Program-made: the position numbers and the translations under genes
The notes under the pieces: generated by a model
What the model saw: the letters and a program-made list of their open reading frames with translations, nothing else
The model's database searches: none
Told to the model about the DNA's origin: nothing
From: Diphasiastrum complanatum
Taxonomy: Eukaryota; Streptophyta; Lycopodiopsida; Lycopodiales; Lycopodiaceae
Direction of reading: 5' to 3'
Length of the DNA stretch: 64,000 bases
Assembly: GCA_029204225.1 (NCBI GenBank)
Contig: CM055102.1
Span: forward strand, 6,471,320 to 6,535,319
In this document: one piece after another, positions 1 through 11,104 of the stretch
How the letters are laid out: the number at the start of each line of letters is the position of its first letter
Position numbering within the stretch: the first letter of the stretch is position 1

Positions 1-61
1 ATAAAACCTATCGACTCTAAATGGATCTTCAATCTGAATTAAGCCAGATGGATCAATATCC

Positions 62-360
62 AAATGGAAAGCTCGCTTAGTGGTTAAAGGATTTGAGCAA
101 GTATATGGAATAGATTACACTAACACCTTTAGTTCAGTGGTAAAACATCAATCTATTCGCACCTTGCTAGCTATAGCAGCTGCAGAAGATCTGGACATTC
201 ACCAAATGGATGTCAAGACAGCGTTCCTTTATAGATATATACAAGAAGACATATTCATTTATCAACCAGAAGGTTACGTCCTTCAAGGCCAAGAACATTT
301 GGTATGTAAATTGCACAAGGCTCTGTCACAGGTGGTAGATCATAGTACTGTCTTCCAAGG
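62..360 (+). pseudogene. Copia reverse transcriptase fragment (N-terminal part)
   Basis: The reading frame gives a typical Copia RT start: a VKGFEQ block, then HQMDVKTAFL and a QPEGYV stretch, ending near KLHKALSQ. These are family landmarks just before the polymerase core. The YVDD motif and everything after it are missing. Upstream the frame is closed by stops. It abuts a Copia integrase fragment on the opposite strand, so this is a broken, rearranged copy. Confidence 0.85.
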
Positions 361-373
361 ACTTCATAACTGA

Positions 374-590
374 CAGAATCATCGTTGGCCATCCTTCTAC
401 TCTCATTGAATTTGACATCTCTGATTGTCTTCATTGTGTTTATCTCTAGCATATAGACTCTGTAGTATGACAAATGATTGTCATATCCTACCAGATATCC
501 TTGTTCTGCTTTCTCATCAAGCTTCTTTCGAAGGTTATCAAGAACATGTGCATATGCTGCACAGCCGTCCAGAACACACTAAATGGAGTT
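374..590 (-). pseudogene. Copia integrase C-terminal fragment
   Basis: Read on the - strand, the frame contains GCAAYAHV, then a KLDEKAEQGYLVGYDN block and RDVKFNES. This is the conserved stretch between the Copia integrase core and the RT, where a GC.AY.HIP block and a SRDV.F.E block are diagnostic. An in-frame stop lies just upstream of the block. No integrase core is present. The fragment is a relic placed head-on against the + strand RT piece to its left. Confidence 0.8.
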
Positions 591-599
591 TAGACAAGG

Positions 600-1010
600 T
601 ATGAGATAGTGTATGCATGTGTAGAGTTATCAATAGCAATTCTATGAATAGTTGGTCCATGCATAGGACTCTATTCTAGGTGAATCTATGTATAGGAAAC
701 TTAGGGCTACGCATGGCTATGTGCCCAGGATGCTTTTGGCTCTATATATTGAGGCCAAACTCGTCCTACTCTTCATTGTGATCATGGATTCATTGTCAGG
801 GTTTCACTCTACATTCAAGCCTCTTGTTCCTTGGCTTGGGGGTGAAGCTTCTAGAGTTGATTGGTTGCTTCTACTTGGTTGGGTGGTTACTCCATAGTGT
901 GTTTTCCATTGTGTTTTGTCTTGTAAGCAGGATCTTAGGGAGCTTCTCTTATATAGGTTCTCTTGGGCACCAATCTATAGGAATTGGATCTAGCATCATT
1001 AATGGAATGA
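600..1010 (+). other. Non-coding stretch, nothing recognised
   Basis: No supported gene. It has a TATA-like ctctatatattg near 740-751 and may be part of a degraded LTR, but no partner LTR, primer site or polypurine tract was seen. Confidence 0.3.
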
Positions 1011-1017
1011 TGGGTTT

Positions 1018-2983
1018 CTATATGTCCATAGAAGATGGGAGAATATATGTGTCTTCCGTGGTAGTTTCTATTCGACATCTATTGGAATCGGCATAGTAAA
1101 CGGTGGCCAGTGCTTGTTCCCAATTGATTATATTGGTTGATCTTGTATAGTGTCCTTTCGGCATGATTGGAACACTATTGGAGTCATCATATGTGGTGGA
1201 TGACCAGTCATCATAAACCTTGGTAGGCTTAATCTGGCCAGCCGAGCCAACAATGACTCGTTTGTCATTGTTGTCGAAGGTTATTTTACTACGCTTCCAG
1301 TCTTGGGCGACGCCTGCCATTTGTAGCCAGGGTGTGCCAAGAATGAGTTTATATATTTGTTCATCATTGGGTAGATTGAGGATGACACAATCTATGATAA
1401 ACTTGATTTCTGCAATACAGACTAGTATATTTGATAAGTCACCTGCAGGGTCAGTTATCGGCCATACATAGTTTGTAACATGGCAGATCTACGTTGTTGA
1501 ACCCCGTGACCTTACTAGGGACAAAGCCATGATGTTTACACTTGATCCACTATCAAGTATAGTGGATACTACTGGATTATCGTTGTAGTGCAGAGGTAAG
1601 GTGATGCTAGTCCCCTTAGCAACATTGATATTTATTAGATTCATGGAAATCTGAGGAATTTTTGGAATCTCATCGGGTTTTCGCTGTTCATCTCGGATAT
1701 TGGGCAACTGAGAAATTCTATGGATATAGCTTTGGAGGCTAGTGAAAGATTTCATGGCACTATGGAACGGCATTGTGATCTGAGCCTGCAGAAGTTCAAA
1801 GAAAACTTCAAGTCCCTATAGAGGTTGCTCTTTTGTGAGGATTAGAGCAGATAACGGATGTTCCGTGTTTTGTTCCTCTTGCAAAAAATCATCTTGGAAT
1901 TCGTTGTATTGACGTTGTTCTACTCATGGGTTTGGATAGTCTCGTGGTAAAGTGGAAGCTATCAAAGTGCTTCCTGTATCAGCATGTTTTTTTTGGTTTT
2001 GCTACTGTTGTTGAGTTTGGCGCTGAGCTCGAGTGAGGACCCTAACAGGTTCGGAAGAGATATGTTGAGTTGGTAGGATCTTGTTTGGTTGTTTTGACAA
2101 TCTTTGAAGCTGTGTTTTTGAACACACTCAAGACATTTGACATGGTATTGGTTTTTTACTTTACAATCGACCATGAAATGTCTCGTTTCATCATAGATGA
2201 AACATTTGTTGCTCATGGGCCCTTGAGCAATTTCATAGCCATCGTAGATGGCTAGCATTCCTGGAGTTTCTAAATCTGGGAAATACTCGAATGGCCCATA
2301 AAATCACATATTTCACATTTAATCAAAGAGGTGTCTGGTACGGGTTGATAAGATGGGCAATCATTCCCAGTGTGTGCACCCCCGCAATGAGGGCACCAGG
2401 TATTGTCACATCTATGATGTACTTGGCCAGTGGGGAACTGACCTGACATGGAACTTTGTATAGACTTCAGGGTGTTCTAAAACTCTTTTGTAAGTTTTTC
2501 CATTTGTTGTTGGTGTTGCTAGTTAAGCAACTCCATCTGAGATTTCCACAATTGTTCTCGAGTTTCCTCATTCATTTTGGATTCATGGATGGCAAGGTGT
2601 GCTCTCCATTCTCTAGGTTCGTCAATATCTGATCCTTCATCTTCTTCTCGGATGGCGTCAGACATGGCTTGTTTTAAGGATGTGTATTCATCATTAAATC
2701 TGAGCTCACATCTGATCCATCTGGGAAGTCTAACTAGAAACCAGATGATGAGCATTGATTCTGTGGGTTGTTCTTGTACCTGACTTTTTAAGCATTTAAA
2801 TTGTTCAATATAGTCACGTACTTTTTCATCCTTTGTCATTTTGATATTACTTAGTTTGACAAAGGGGCTCTCTATCAAACGAAACAGTTTGAATCGCTTG
2901 ATGAAGGACTCTTTCAAGAGTGACCAATCATGTTTATCTTCACGATCCAGGTTGAAGAACCATTCACGTGCTCGGTCGATCAT
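1018..2983 (-). pseudogene. Ty3/Gypsy gag-protease remnant
   Basis: In coding order on the - strand, 2983-2519 is a Gypsy gag core with AREWFFNL, ESFIKRF and RDYIEQF blocks. Near 2400-2340 a zinc knuckle, CPHCGGAHTGNDC, is followed by two more Cys/His clusters at 2258-1962, one of them KCLECVQKHSFKDC. A retropepsin segment at 1773-1489 carries ILDSGSSVNIM, the catalytic Asp-Ser-Gly. It continues through an ILGTPWLQ block near 1340-1320 into 1320-1018. Several stops and frame changes separate the pieces, and no reverse transcriptase follows. This is a dead element whose Gypsy assignment rests on gag and protease form. Three Cys/His knuckles is more than the usual one. Confidence 0.8.
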
Positions 2984-2999
2984 GGTTGCAATGATCTAT

Positions 3000-4380
3000 G
3001 TGGAAGGTTTGGTGTACCTTTGAGGTGTACTTTTGTGGGATTGTAGTGTGTTTGGTTGAGTGGCTTTTTTTTTTTATACACTCTAGTTGTAAAATATATT
3101 AAGGTACATTGATTAGAGTATTGTGATTTGTGTTTATCCAAATGGCACAGTATCCAAGGTAGTGGTAGTGCAAAAGAACTTGGTTGATAGCTATGGCAAT
3201 TGGCTAGTGTAAAAGTCTAGTCAAATATGGAGTTGACTTTCAAGGCTCGGTCGAGATGTCAAGGCCGAAGGCTTAGTCGAGATCGAGATTATGATCTCAG
3301 GACTCAGCCCCCAGTCGAGATTGGACTATAGGACTCGTTTCCTTATCTCTGGATACAGGATATATCTGTCCGTTACCAAGCGGTTGGCCTTCTTAATGTG
3401 ATCTTCTTATTACAATGCCAGATAGGTAGAAAGCTGCGATTATGTTTTAGTATTTTTAATCCAGTATGTCAGTGGATTACTCAGATTGCGTTCACTCCAT
3501 ATGCACTCACAAGATCAAAGTCATGCAAGCCTAAAACATTCTTCTAAAGATAAGCATGCATTGCAGATGAATTCCATTCAATTCCTACTTCTATCTACTT
3601 GTAAAACGTTGGAAAAAGAAACAAAATTCTCAGGCCAACAAACTACAAATCAACAAAAATGAAAGAAACAAGAAACAAGAAACTAGCTAACAAGCCATTA
3701 AAGAGCAAGGATCAAGAAATAACCATTTCTTGATTCGTGAGCTTCTCAAGAACATCAAAAACTAGACTGTTAGAAATTATGCAAGATCTACACCACAAAG
3801 CCAACCTATTTAGTTTACTTGAGGCTTGTATCAAATCAAGAACAAGAAAACAAGAATCTAAACCGCTCTACTTCCACAAACATGATGGAAAACAAGAAAT
3901 CTATTCTAATTCCACAACTACATTAAAGAAAGAAAGCAAGATTATGAAAGCTTCACTCAAGAACACAAACATGATCATGGAGCTAAGACGAAGGCTCAAA
4001 ACTCGTGGAGGATCTTCATTAAAGCAAGAGCAAGAGCATTACTATCCAAAGCTCCATCACAAGAGAGGGGGGCTCTTAAATAAGCCAAGAGGCTGCTCAT
4101 GTGGAGCCTAAGTGGCAATTCCACAAATCACAATTTACAATTGGAATTAGCTCCTTCTAGGAGTTACATCTTTGTTAAGCTTTGTATTTCTTTTTGATAT
4201 GTTTATGAATATTTGGTTGATTCATTTTTAAAGCCAAGTTCTTAGTTGAAACTTTAGAATTTTAGACCTTCCCTTCTAGTTCACACCATAGCTCAGAGAC
4301 TCAATCTTGAGCTCCCTAAACTTGCTTTGGGACTTTGGGATGCTTGTTGCACTTGAGTCATATTTACAACACATGTCATC
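3000..4380 (+). other. AT-rich non-coding stretch
   Basis: No gene supported. 3240-3320 repeats gtcgagat several times and 3600-4000 is rich in caaga/gaaac runs. An open frame at 3737-4111 is Lys/Ser/Thr-rich low complexity and resembles no family. It could be the degraded LTR and leader of the - strand Gypsy remnant to its left, which would place its 5' LTR here, but no LTR pair was found. Confidence 0.35.
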
Positions 4381-4500
4381 ATCTCACTTGGCAAGGTTTA
4401 AAAAAATGGGTTGCTTTGTCATCTCACTAGCATCAAGGCTTGAAAAAATAGGTTGCCCTGTGATCTCACTTGGCAAGGCTTAATAAAAGCTGGTGGCAAG
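4381..4500 (+). repeat. Tandem repeat, three diverged ~40-bp units
   Basis: Units start at 4381, 4421 and 4463, each with atctcact, then a caaggyttraaaaa block and a ggttgcy end. The units differ at several positions and by small indels, so the duplication is not recent. Confidence 0.8.
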
Positions 4501-6126
4501 CAAAACGTGTAAGCAAATGCATTTGGCAGTGCTAGTGTGAAACCACCATCATAAGATAAGAGGCCTCAAGATGAACGACAAGGGAGTGTCCTTAAGCCTG
4601 AAGGTACCCTCAGTTGCACATGCATTTCAGAAAAAAAATTAGCTAGTCGTAATCTATCCGGATTACCAACAACAGGTTCTCACAAAAGGATATACATACT
4701 ACTGGTATATTGGGTTTTTGTCCGTGGATGCATGGGCATTTCTGACCTCATTTCCATCGTCATTTCCTGACTGTGCCAGGCCGATGAGACGTAGAATTAC
4801 CAAGAGTAGTAGTAGTAGTAGACTGTAGTAAGCTGCAGCCAATTGCCAATTTCCATGAAATTAGTCGAGTCTGCATGCATGACCAGAAGCACTTTGGATC
4901 ATCAGTCGATCATGTGTCAGTCCCAAATCCGTATGAAAGCAGACCTTTAATATGCAAGTTCAAGGAACATTTAGTCAACTATTAATATCTTTTTTATCTC
5001 GGTTCTAGTGTTGTAATGGCATGTAGACAAACTAATCTAACAAGCATATGGAACTTTTTGAGAGATATATTATACCAGATGATATATAATCATGACGGTA
5101 AGGTGGCGGCGAAACATGACTGCATGGAGTATATAAAAGTAACATGCTTTAATGGTCCTGGGAATCTAAATCATAGTGGGTATTGGTTGGTAAAAAAAAA
5201 AAAAGCTTTGATTTGGCAATACGTGGTGGTAAACATAATTTCCCAGAAGTACTTCCATTTCATCATCATGATCCTCATCATCATGAAATCATTTAGAGTA
5301 TGATATATTATTTCCAATCTTCTGATCGCTACAGCAAAAGGCTCGGAATGTTACTGTGTTCCAGCTCACTATGACAATGATGGAAGGATTATATTGATGG
5401 GTTTATGATATCAACTGTAGTGAGAGACGGCACTTGCAGTCTTCAATGTGGTTACTTGCAACCTAATTACTTAGTATAAATAACCTGTTCATACTTCATA
5501 CATCTCTTTTCACAATCACAATCACAATATATCCAGTATAGGAAATATTCTACTCCTTTATTAAAGCTCCTTCTCATCAACAGATCCTGTATCCGTTCAG
5601 ATTTTATGCTGTCTGAACTTTGTTCTTCCCTGAAAAAGTCAAAAGTATTTTGAAGGCTTCCTTCCGTTTGTTTGAAAGCATTTGAGATCTGTAGAGGTGT
5701 GTTTGAAGATTTATCGTACTGAATGTGGAGCCTTAGCTTTTGGACCTTAGTAGAGAGGCAAGTGCAAGCAGGCATGGAGTTGACTTGAAACAGAGGGAGG
5801 TCTCCCATCGTCGCCCAGTTGGATGGGAGTGTTTCCTGGACGGTGACCAGGTCCCGAATCCGGACTTTACTACAATAGAGACTTTCAAAGTTTAGCTGTG
5901 TTGTAAATGTTGTACATACAACAAGCTACTCGCTTAAGTGATTCCAAACAATCAAATCCAAAGAGCTGCTGTAGAAGTAGGATAGATTGATCCATGTAGT
6001 CTACTATTGAAAAAATATGAGCTGTTCCAGCCACATAACGTAGAAGCTTGTTCTTATTTGCAAAATTGCTGCTTTTAGTAGAAAACTTGTCGCTTCCCCT
6101 GTACAGAAAATTAACGTAGTTGCTTT

Positions 6127-6128
<2 letters not shown>
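4501..6128 (+). other. Intergenic region upstream of the bHLH gene
   Basis: No gene supported. It contains a short AGT trinucleotide run at 4805-4822. A 113-codon open frame on the - strand (5467-5808) has no recognisable motif. This stretch presumably includes distal promoter sequence of the bHLH gene, but no specific element is claimed. Confidence 0.4.
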
Positions 6129-6168
<40 letters not shown>

Positions 6169-6187
6169 ATGAGAGAGAGAGAGAGAC
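6129..6187 (+). repeat. TG then GA microsatellite in the bHLH promoter
   Basis: A pure TG tract (6129-6166) is followed by a short spacer and a GA tract (6171-6187). It ends about 40 bp before the TATA-like box. GA tracts in plant promoters can bind GAGA-type BPC factors, so a regulatory role is possible but not shown. Confidence 0.9.
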
Positions 6188-6229
6188 CTCCACCATTCTT
6201 GGTTGCTGGCTTAAAGATCTACTTCATAC

Positions 6230-6239
6230 ATATATATAG
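6230..6239 (+). promoter_or_regulatory. Candidate TATA box of the bHLH gene
   Basis: The sequence atatatatag lies about 310 bp before the proposed start codon, in the same orientation as the gene. It is the best TATA match near the 5' end. The transcription start cannot be read from sequence alone. Confidence 0.4.
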
Positions 6240-6482
6240 TAGTGTCTCGAGGCGTTTGTAGACAAGTGAAGAAGGATTTCTCACTTGTTTAGGCAACAGT
6301 ACCTACTTATATTTGCTAAATTTCTCCAAAAGTAGAACCTGAGAAAATGGGTCCCCTACACAGACATCAGAGCTACGGATTGTAAACCATCTGGTCGGTG
6401 AGTCTGATAGCTATAGATTCCAGTCGCTGAAAACCCATCTCAACACCCCCTTCATATCCAGATTCCAGTGAACAGCAAACCC

Positions 6483-6540
6483 GTAAGTGATTCTGCGATT
6501 CTTCAATATTTTGGTCTATCCATTTCAAAATCTTATGCAG
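6483..6540 (+). other. Candidate short intron in the 5' UTR of the bHLH gene
   Basis: A good donor (ccGTAAGTG) at 6483 and a pyrimidine-rich acceptor (cttatgCAG) ending at 6540 flank 58 bp just before the start codon. An upstream in-frame ATG at 6487 lies inside it and would be removed by splicing. 58 bp is short for a plant intron, so this is tentative. Confidence 0.4.
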
Positions 6541-6549
6541 ATTTCAGGA

Positions 6550-8288
6550 ATGTTGACAACTGATTATTACCTGGATCCTGTGCCTTCTTTAAATGTCAAT
6601 ACTGATGATTTTGAGAATTCGGATTGTGTTCATGGGATGATGGGAAATTCACTGAGCAATACGTTCTCCTCCCAGTTATACTCTTCATCCTCAAGATATC
6701 CGATGAATAATATAGGTTTCCAGGATACGGTGCCATTTATCGAGCATCCGTTGCAACGGCAGAGGCTTCTTCAGCTGCTGGAAGAAACCAGCTGCACGGA
6801 AAGGCAGGAAGTGAAAATATTTGATCCAGCTTATCTAGAACTACCAGTACTGGAGGAGCTGCCGTATAAAAAATTGCTTGCAAGTGTTCCACAGCTACTT
6901 GGAGTCCAGCTTCAGAACTGTCTTGACCAAACAGCCATACGTCCTGGTGAATCTGCATGTGTGCAAGACTTAGGTCAACCAGAGGTTTTAAGTATAAGCA
7001 CAGATTCCCAGTGTTCACCAGCTCTCACCAATAACCCTTTGCCAAATGAGAGTAACCAAAATGGTGCAGGATACACACAAAACGTAGATGATTATAGTCA
7101 TCAGGAATCTGGACAGTCTCGGTCAGCAAGCAACTCCGAAAAGAGCCCAAAAGACGAGCTTTTATCCACATATCTTCCCTTTTCTTGTGGACAGTCTCAA
7201 TCCAGCTGTGGACCCTCGAATCAGAAAAGGCTAAAGAGAAAGCGGACTAAGTTCTCCAAAAACATTGAAGAGGTGGAAAGCCAGCGTCAAACCCACATTG
7301 CAGTGGAGCGTAATCGCCGCAAGCAGATGAATGAGCACCTGAGTGCCCTGAGATCATTGATGCCTGGCTCATATGTGCAAAGGGTGAGTTTGTTAATACA
7401 AAGAAAAAGGAAATTACCGTGAGAAGCCACAATGGTCGGTACTCCAGTTGTATTAGACCTTCACTTTATGATTAGGAGTACTATGAAAGAGCTACACGTA
7501 GCTTAAAACTTAGCAGATGACATCTGATGCTTCCATTGTGTGTTAATATCTGTCAATGTGCTACAGGGAGATCAAGCTTCCATAGTTGGAGGTGCAATAG
7601 AATTCATAAAGGAGCTGGAGCAGCTTCTTGAATGTCTGCAAGAACAAAAGCAGAGGAGAATGTGCGTTGAGGCATTCAGCTTCAAGCCTAATCCTTTTTC
7701 ACTTGATACATTTTCTCTTCATGATCAGCTTGTGGATTCTCAATGCTACATGCCGCAGCTACCACCAGAATCCAAATATTCCATTAACAACTTATACGAA
7801 CAGGCTAAAGAGTTATTTGCCAAGTCCAGGTCGGATATTGCTGAGGTTGAAGTAAAAATGATTGGTAGAGACGTACTTTTGAAGATTTTGTCACCAAGAA
7901 TATCAGGGCAGCTAGTGAAGACCATTGCATCGCTTGAAAGTCTTGGCATGACAATACTGCACACCAATATAACTACCATTGAGCAAACGGTCCTATTATC
8001 TTTCAATGTCAAAGTAAGTGCTTTTCAGTATCGAGCTTTTGCTACGATCTTAAGTGCATGGAACCGTGCATCTTAGGTTTCATCTTTTCAGCAGTTCTGA
8101 AGTCTGTTTATTTTAAAAAGGCAATTGATTTTAATGATTGTTTCAAACTCTTTCAGTGTCTTTTCTTACTTCTATTTTCTGGTTCTATGCAGCTCAAAAT
8201 GGAATGCCATCTTGCCACTGTAGAAGAAATTGCAGCAGCAGTTCAACATATCTTCAGGATAATTCACAATGGTCGTGTGGCGTTCTGA
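6550..8288 (+). CDS. Group Ia bHLH transcription factor, FAMA-like (stomatal lineage)
   Basis: Predicted exons 6550-7383, 7567-8013 and 8193-8288 join in phase 0 to give about 458 residues; Arabidopsis FAMA has about 414. The bHLH region starts near residue 244, with H249, E253 and R257 as the E-box-contacting set in [10 protein letters not shown]. Exon 1 ends in [10 protein letters not shown] and exon 2 opens with [13 protein letters not shown], the usual group Ia junction. The C-terminus (369-458) matches the ACT-like dimerisation domain of FAMA, including LHTNITT and EQTVL. An upstream block [12 protein letters not shown] resembles a FAMA-specific region. In Arabidopsis this nuclear protein works with ICE1/SCREAM to end guard-mother-cell division. 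Differences: the LxCxE motif reads LECLQ, and the Met before THIAVE is Gln. The 6550 start is chosen because the earlier ATG sits in a likely intron. Orthology to FAMA, rather than another group Ia member, is inferred. Confidence 0.92.
7384..7566 (+). other. Intron 1 of the bHLH gene
   Basis: It begins GTGAGT after the Arg of SYVQR and ends ctACAG before GDQAS. It is 183 bp, phase 0, at the conserved position inside the bHLH region. The next in-frame codons of the intron lead to a stop. Confidence 0.95.
8014..8192 (+). other. Intron 2 of the bHLH gene
   Basis: It begins GTAAGT after SFNVK and ends ctatgCAG before [12 protein letters not shown]. It is 179 bp, phase 0, and interrupts the ACT-like domain. 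Splicing restores a C-terminus like that of FAMA ([11 protein letters not shown]). Confidence 0.92.
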
Positions 8289-9370
8289 GTCCTGACAGTG
8301 TTTACATGCAGCTCAACATGCCAAAACTCATGTGTTCACTAATTTGGAACTCGATTTACAGAGTTTAGAGCTAAGATTTCGTTAGTTGATTGGAACATTT
8401 TTGGAAATGTGCCTGCTCTGAGTACCGCAAAGGGTGAGATTTTGTGAATGCCCCGCCCACATGCCGGCCTCAAGTCACAGATTTCATATTACATGTCATG
8501 TATCATGTCTCTGTTAACTAGCATTGACTGGAAAGAGACAAGTTCAGATGTTACCCATCTTTCTTCTGCAAACAGAACTCTCGAGAGAACAAGTTTTTGA
8601 TAATTTAATACTCACAGAAGTTCCAGCTAGTTTCATTATCTTTGCTTACAATATTGATCATGGTAGAAAGCAGGCCTTTCTAAGTTTTGACCTTCGTATT
8701 ACATAATGTATGGAAACGATCTGAAATCAAAACATAAGATAATATCTGATCAAATAGGACTCTACTCGTTACAGTGGAGACTCTCCAAAGCTATTTTGAA
8801 GCATTATTGACAATGAGAGCCAAAAAAAATGGGCACGAGAGTGGTCAATGGCACAAGGCTTCTATGCGTTGACTGACATCAATATATAGCTCAAAATCAT
8901 TTTTTAAACAATCCTTGTAATTAGCATATTTTTTAGGACATCATTTTTCTTTCATCTACAGAAGCTGACACTACAACTTTTTGGATGTTTTCTGACCCTT
9001 TTTTTTTAGTTTTTGGAAAAAAATCATAAGCCTCGGTATACACCATGGAGTATGCCTCGGAAGGAGATCCTCGATAATTATCTCGGTAATCAAGGCTTCT
9101 TCATCTCATTTTTGCTTTGTTTAGAGCACGTATAAACCAAGGGACCTCAATATTTCCCTCCCAAAAAGCTATTAGTGACAAGTCTTTTCCGAGGGATATA
9201 CCAAAATGGCACCCTATTCTGAGGGATGCAAAATCAAAAATTATTTTAGGGCAAAATGGAGCCAATTTATTGGCTCCAATTCTACTCTAAAAATGGACTC
9301 CATCCGACCCTAGGAGTCTTTTGCAAATTTTGTTACCAAATTAGATTTATTTGAGTAGTCATCGTCCTGG
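8289..9370 (+). other. bHLH 3' UTR and non-coding flank
   Basis: No gene supported. The first few hundred bases are presumably 3' UTR; no clear poly(A) signal was chosen. A perfect 8-bp-arm hairpin (ggagccaa, loop ttta, ttggctcc) lies at 9258-9277. 9030-9100 contains several ctcgg motifs of unknown meaning. Confidence 0.4.
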
Positions 9371-9900
9371 CCATTGACGTCGTGATCGGACTCATGTGAC
9401 TGTGATGCATGAGATTGGGACTGCGATACCTGCAACCAATGAAGATGAGTCAGTTATTTGAGAAATGTGATGAGAGTGAAAGTCAGGCCACATGAATGTA
9501 GTGAAGTTAAAATATATCTTCAAGCCATATATACCTCAGTATATACATCTAAATCAAGGCACAAGGAAGACTAGAAGTTTGCAAAGAAAGAATTCCGTGA
9601 AAATCAGATCGCTTCAAACAACAACGAGAGGCAACTAGGAAGAGGCTGAAGACTTTAGGGACATTCGCACCTTGACAGTGGAGGCCAAGGTTCTCCAAGG
9701 GACCTCGTTATAACCCTGTCAAATGGTTCCGAGTCTGCCATTGATGTCGCGATCGGACTTATGTGACTGCGATGCATGAGATTGGGACTACGAAAACTGC
9801 ATCCAATGAAGATGAGTCAGTTATTTGAGAAATGTGATGAGAGAGAAAGTCAGGCCACATGGATGTAGTGAAGTTAAAGTATATCTTGAAGGCATATATT
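9371..9900 (+). repeat. Direct repeat of ~163 bp (9371-9533 and 9738-9900)
   Basis: Two copies in the same orientation share ccattga.gtc, a gatgcatgagattggga block, an aatgaagatgagtcagt block and a final catatat, with scattered differences. They are separated by 204 bp. They do not show TG...CA ends, a primer site or a polypurine tract, so they are not called LTRs. Confidence 0.85.
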
Positions 9901-10649
9901 GTTGGCTGATTCTGACGAATCTCCAAGGTACTCGGCAGAGCTACCCAAGAGCACCTCTCACTTTAGACCGAGGAGGTCTATGAGAAGACGAGATGAACGA
10001 AGACTGAAAGCCAAGTATGAGAGCCGAGAAGTGCTAGTTAGGAATGACAAGTAGAAATTCTGTAAGCCTCATGGTGAATCTCGAAAGATGGACGACCATG
10101 TAGGAACTAGTATTTCTAGGCAAATGTAATAAATGCTAGTAGGCCCCTCTTAGAAATGTAGAGTGAGCCACCTTTTGATGGTGATCTCTAGTGGAGAGCA
10201 TAATTCCACATGTAATTTGTGTAATGTGGAAATGCCACTAGGATGCCACCTAAGAAGCTCTCTTGCTATTCTTCACCTTGTTCTACACTTTCCGCCCTCC
10301 AAGCACACACACCTGCAACACCCAACAGAATAAGCAAAACCTGCAGATAACCTACCCACGCCTCCATATTCTGCAAACGACCTCCAGACGACCTGCACAC
10401 CCCATGCATGACACCTCCCCACCACCTGCACCAACCTTCAGATCTGCACACAACATCCACGCAACTTGCACACAACCCACGGTCCTGCAACAAACAAAAC
10501 AGCAACACGATCTACATGCAACGCAACAAACTCCATCTCCCTCGCTCACCAAGCCGCACTGCTCCAACCTTGCCTCATGCTCACATTCTTGACCGTTACT
10601 CTTCTTCACATTCTCACCTGATCCACCTTCAATCTCATTCAAGAGTGCA
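9901..10649 (+). other. Non-coding, strongly A/C-rich leader-like stretch
   Basis: 10290-10640 is dominated by cacaac/ctgca/cctcca words with almost no G on the + strand. Open frames across it on both strands follow from that bias and have no family motif. It runs directly into a Copia gag fragment at 10650, so it may be the untranslated leader of that element. Confidence 0.4.
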
Positions 10650-10745
10650 TCTAATTATGTTTTGAGAGTCAAGGATATTCATAGGGAGCTTGCAAGCATT
10701 GGTGATTCTATCAATCAAAGTGAGCTAGTCCAAGTCTGTTGTAAA
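10650..10745 (+). pseudogene. Short Copia gag fragment
   Basis: The frame reads VLRVKDIHRELASIGDSI, then NQSELVQV. This matches the central gag helix region of the Copia elements at 14900 (-) and 20400 (+) in this window. About 30 codons survive, and downstream sequence diverges at once into an Ala/Pro-rich stretch. It is a relic. Confidence 0.75.
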
Positions 10746-11006
10746 GCTACCTTTACAAGCTTTACTTCCGGCGCCAACATTGTCCCCGGCGCCAGTAGCG
10801 CCACTGCTGCTCCCAGCGCCACCGATGCCGCTCCCGGCCACTGTGACCAGAAACCAGCCGGTGCCAAGTTCCTATGGCTGAAAATCTTTGATCAGTTCTA
10901 GCAAAGTTTAGAGAGCTCAAATCGATGTGCAATCACCTCACACGATCTAGGCATGATTAAAATAAGCCTGGGGATCAATAAATTTTAGAGAGAGAAAATG
11001 TGCTTT

Positions 11007-11104
11007 ACCAGCCTGGGTAGAGTACTTGGTATGAGGGGAGGTGGTGAATCCCCTCGTACCAGCCTGAGTAGAGTACTTGGTATGAGGGGACGTGGCGAAT
11101 CCCA
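11007..11104 (+). repeat. Tandem duplication, period 51 bp
   Basis: Two units begin accagcctgrgtagag at 11007 and 11058 and share tacttggtatgagggga. The second unit is slightly shorter and has a few substitutions. Confidence 0.85.

Noticed and set aside
3737-4111. 124-codon open frame
   Set aside because: Low-complexity Lys/Ser/Thr composition, no family motif, no splice context; lies in A-rich leader-like DNA.
5467-5808. 113-codon - strand frame upstream of the bHLH gene
   Set aside because: No recognisable domain and no supporting neighbour exon.
6487-6549. Upstream start for the bHLH protein at 6487
   Set aside because: It lies inside a good GTAAGT...CAG intron candidate, and the added residues do not resemble FAMA-type N-termini.
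9371-9900. Miniature LTR element (TRIM)
   Set aside because: The repeats lack TG...CA ends, a primer site and a purine tract between them.
10263-10665. Overlapping frames on both strands in the A/C-rich region
   Set aside because: Composition bias removes stops on both strands; the products are repetitive His/Pro/Thr or Cys/Gly and match nothing.
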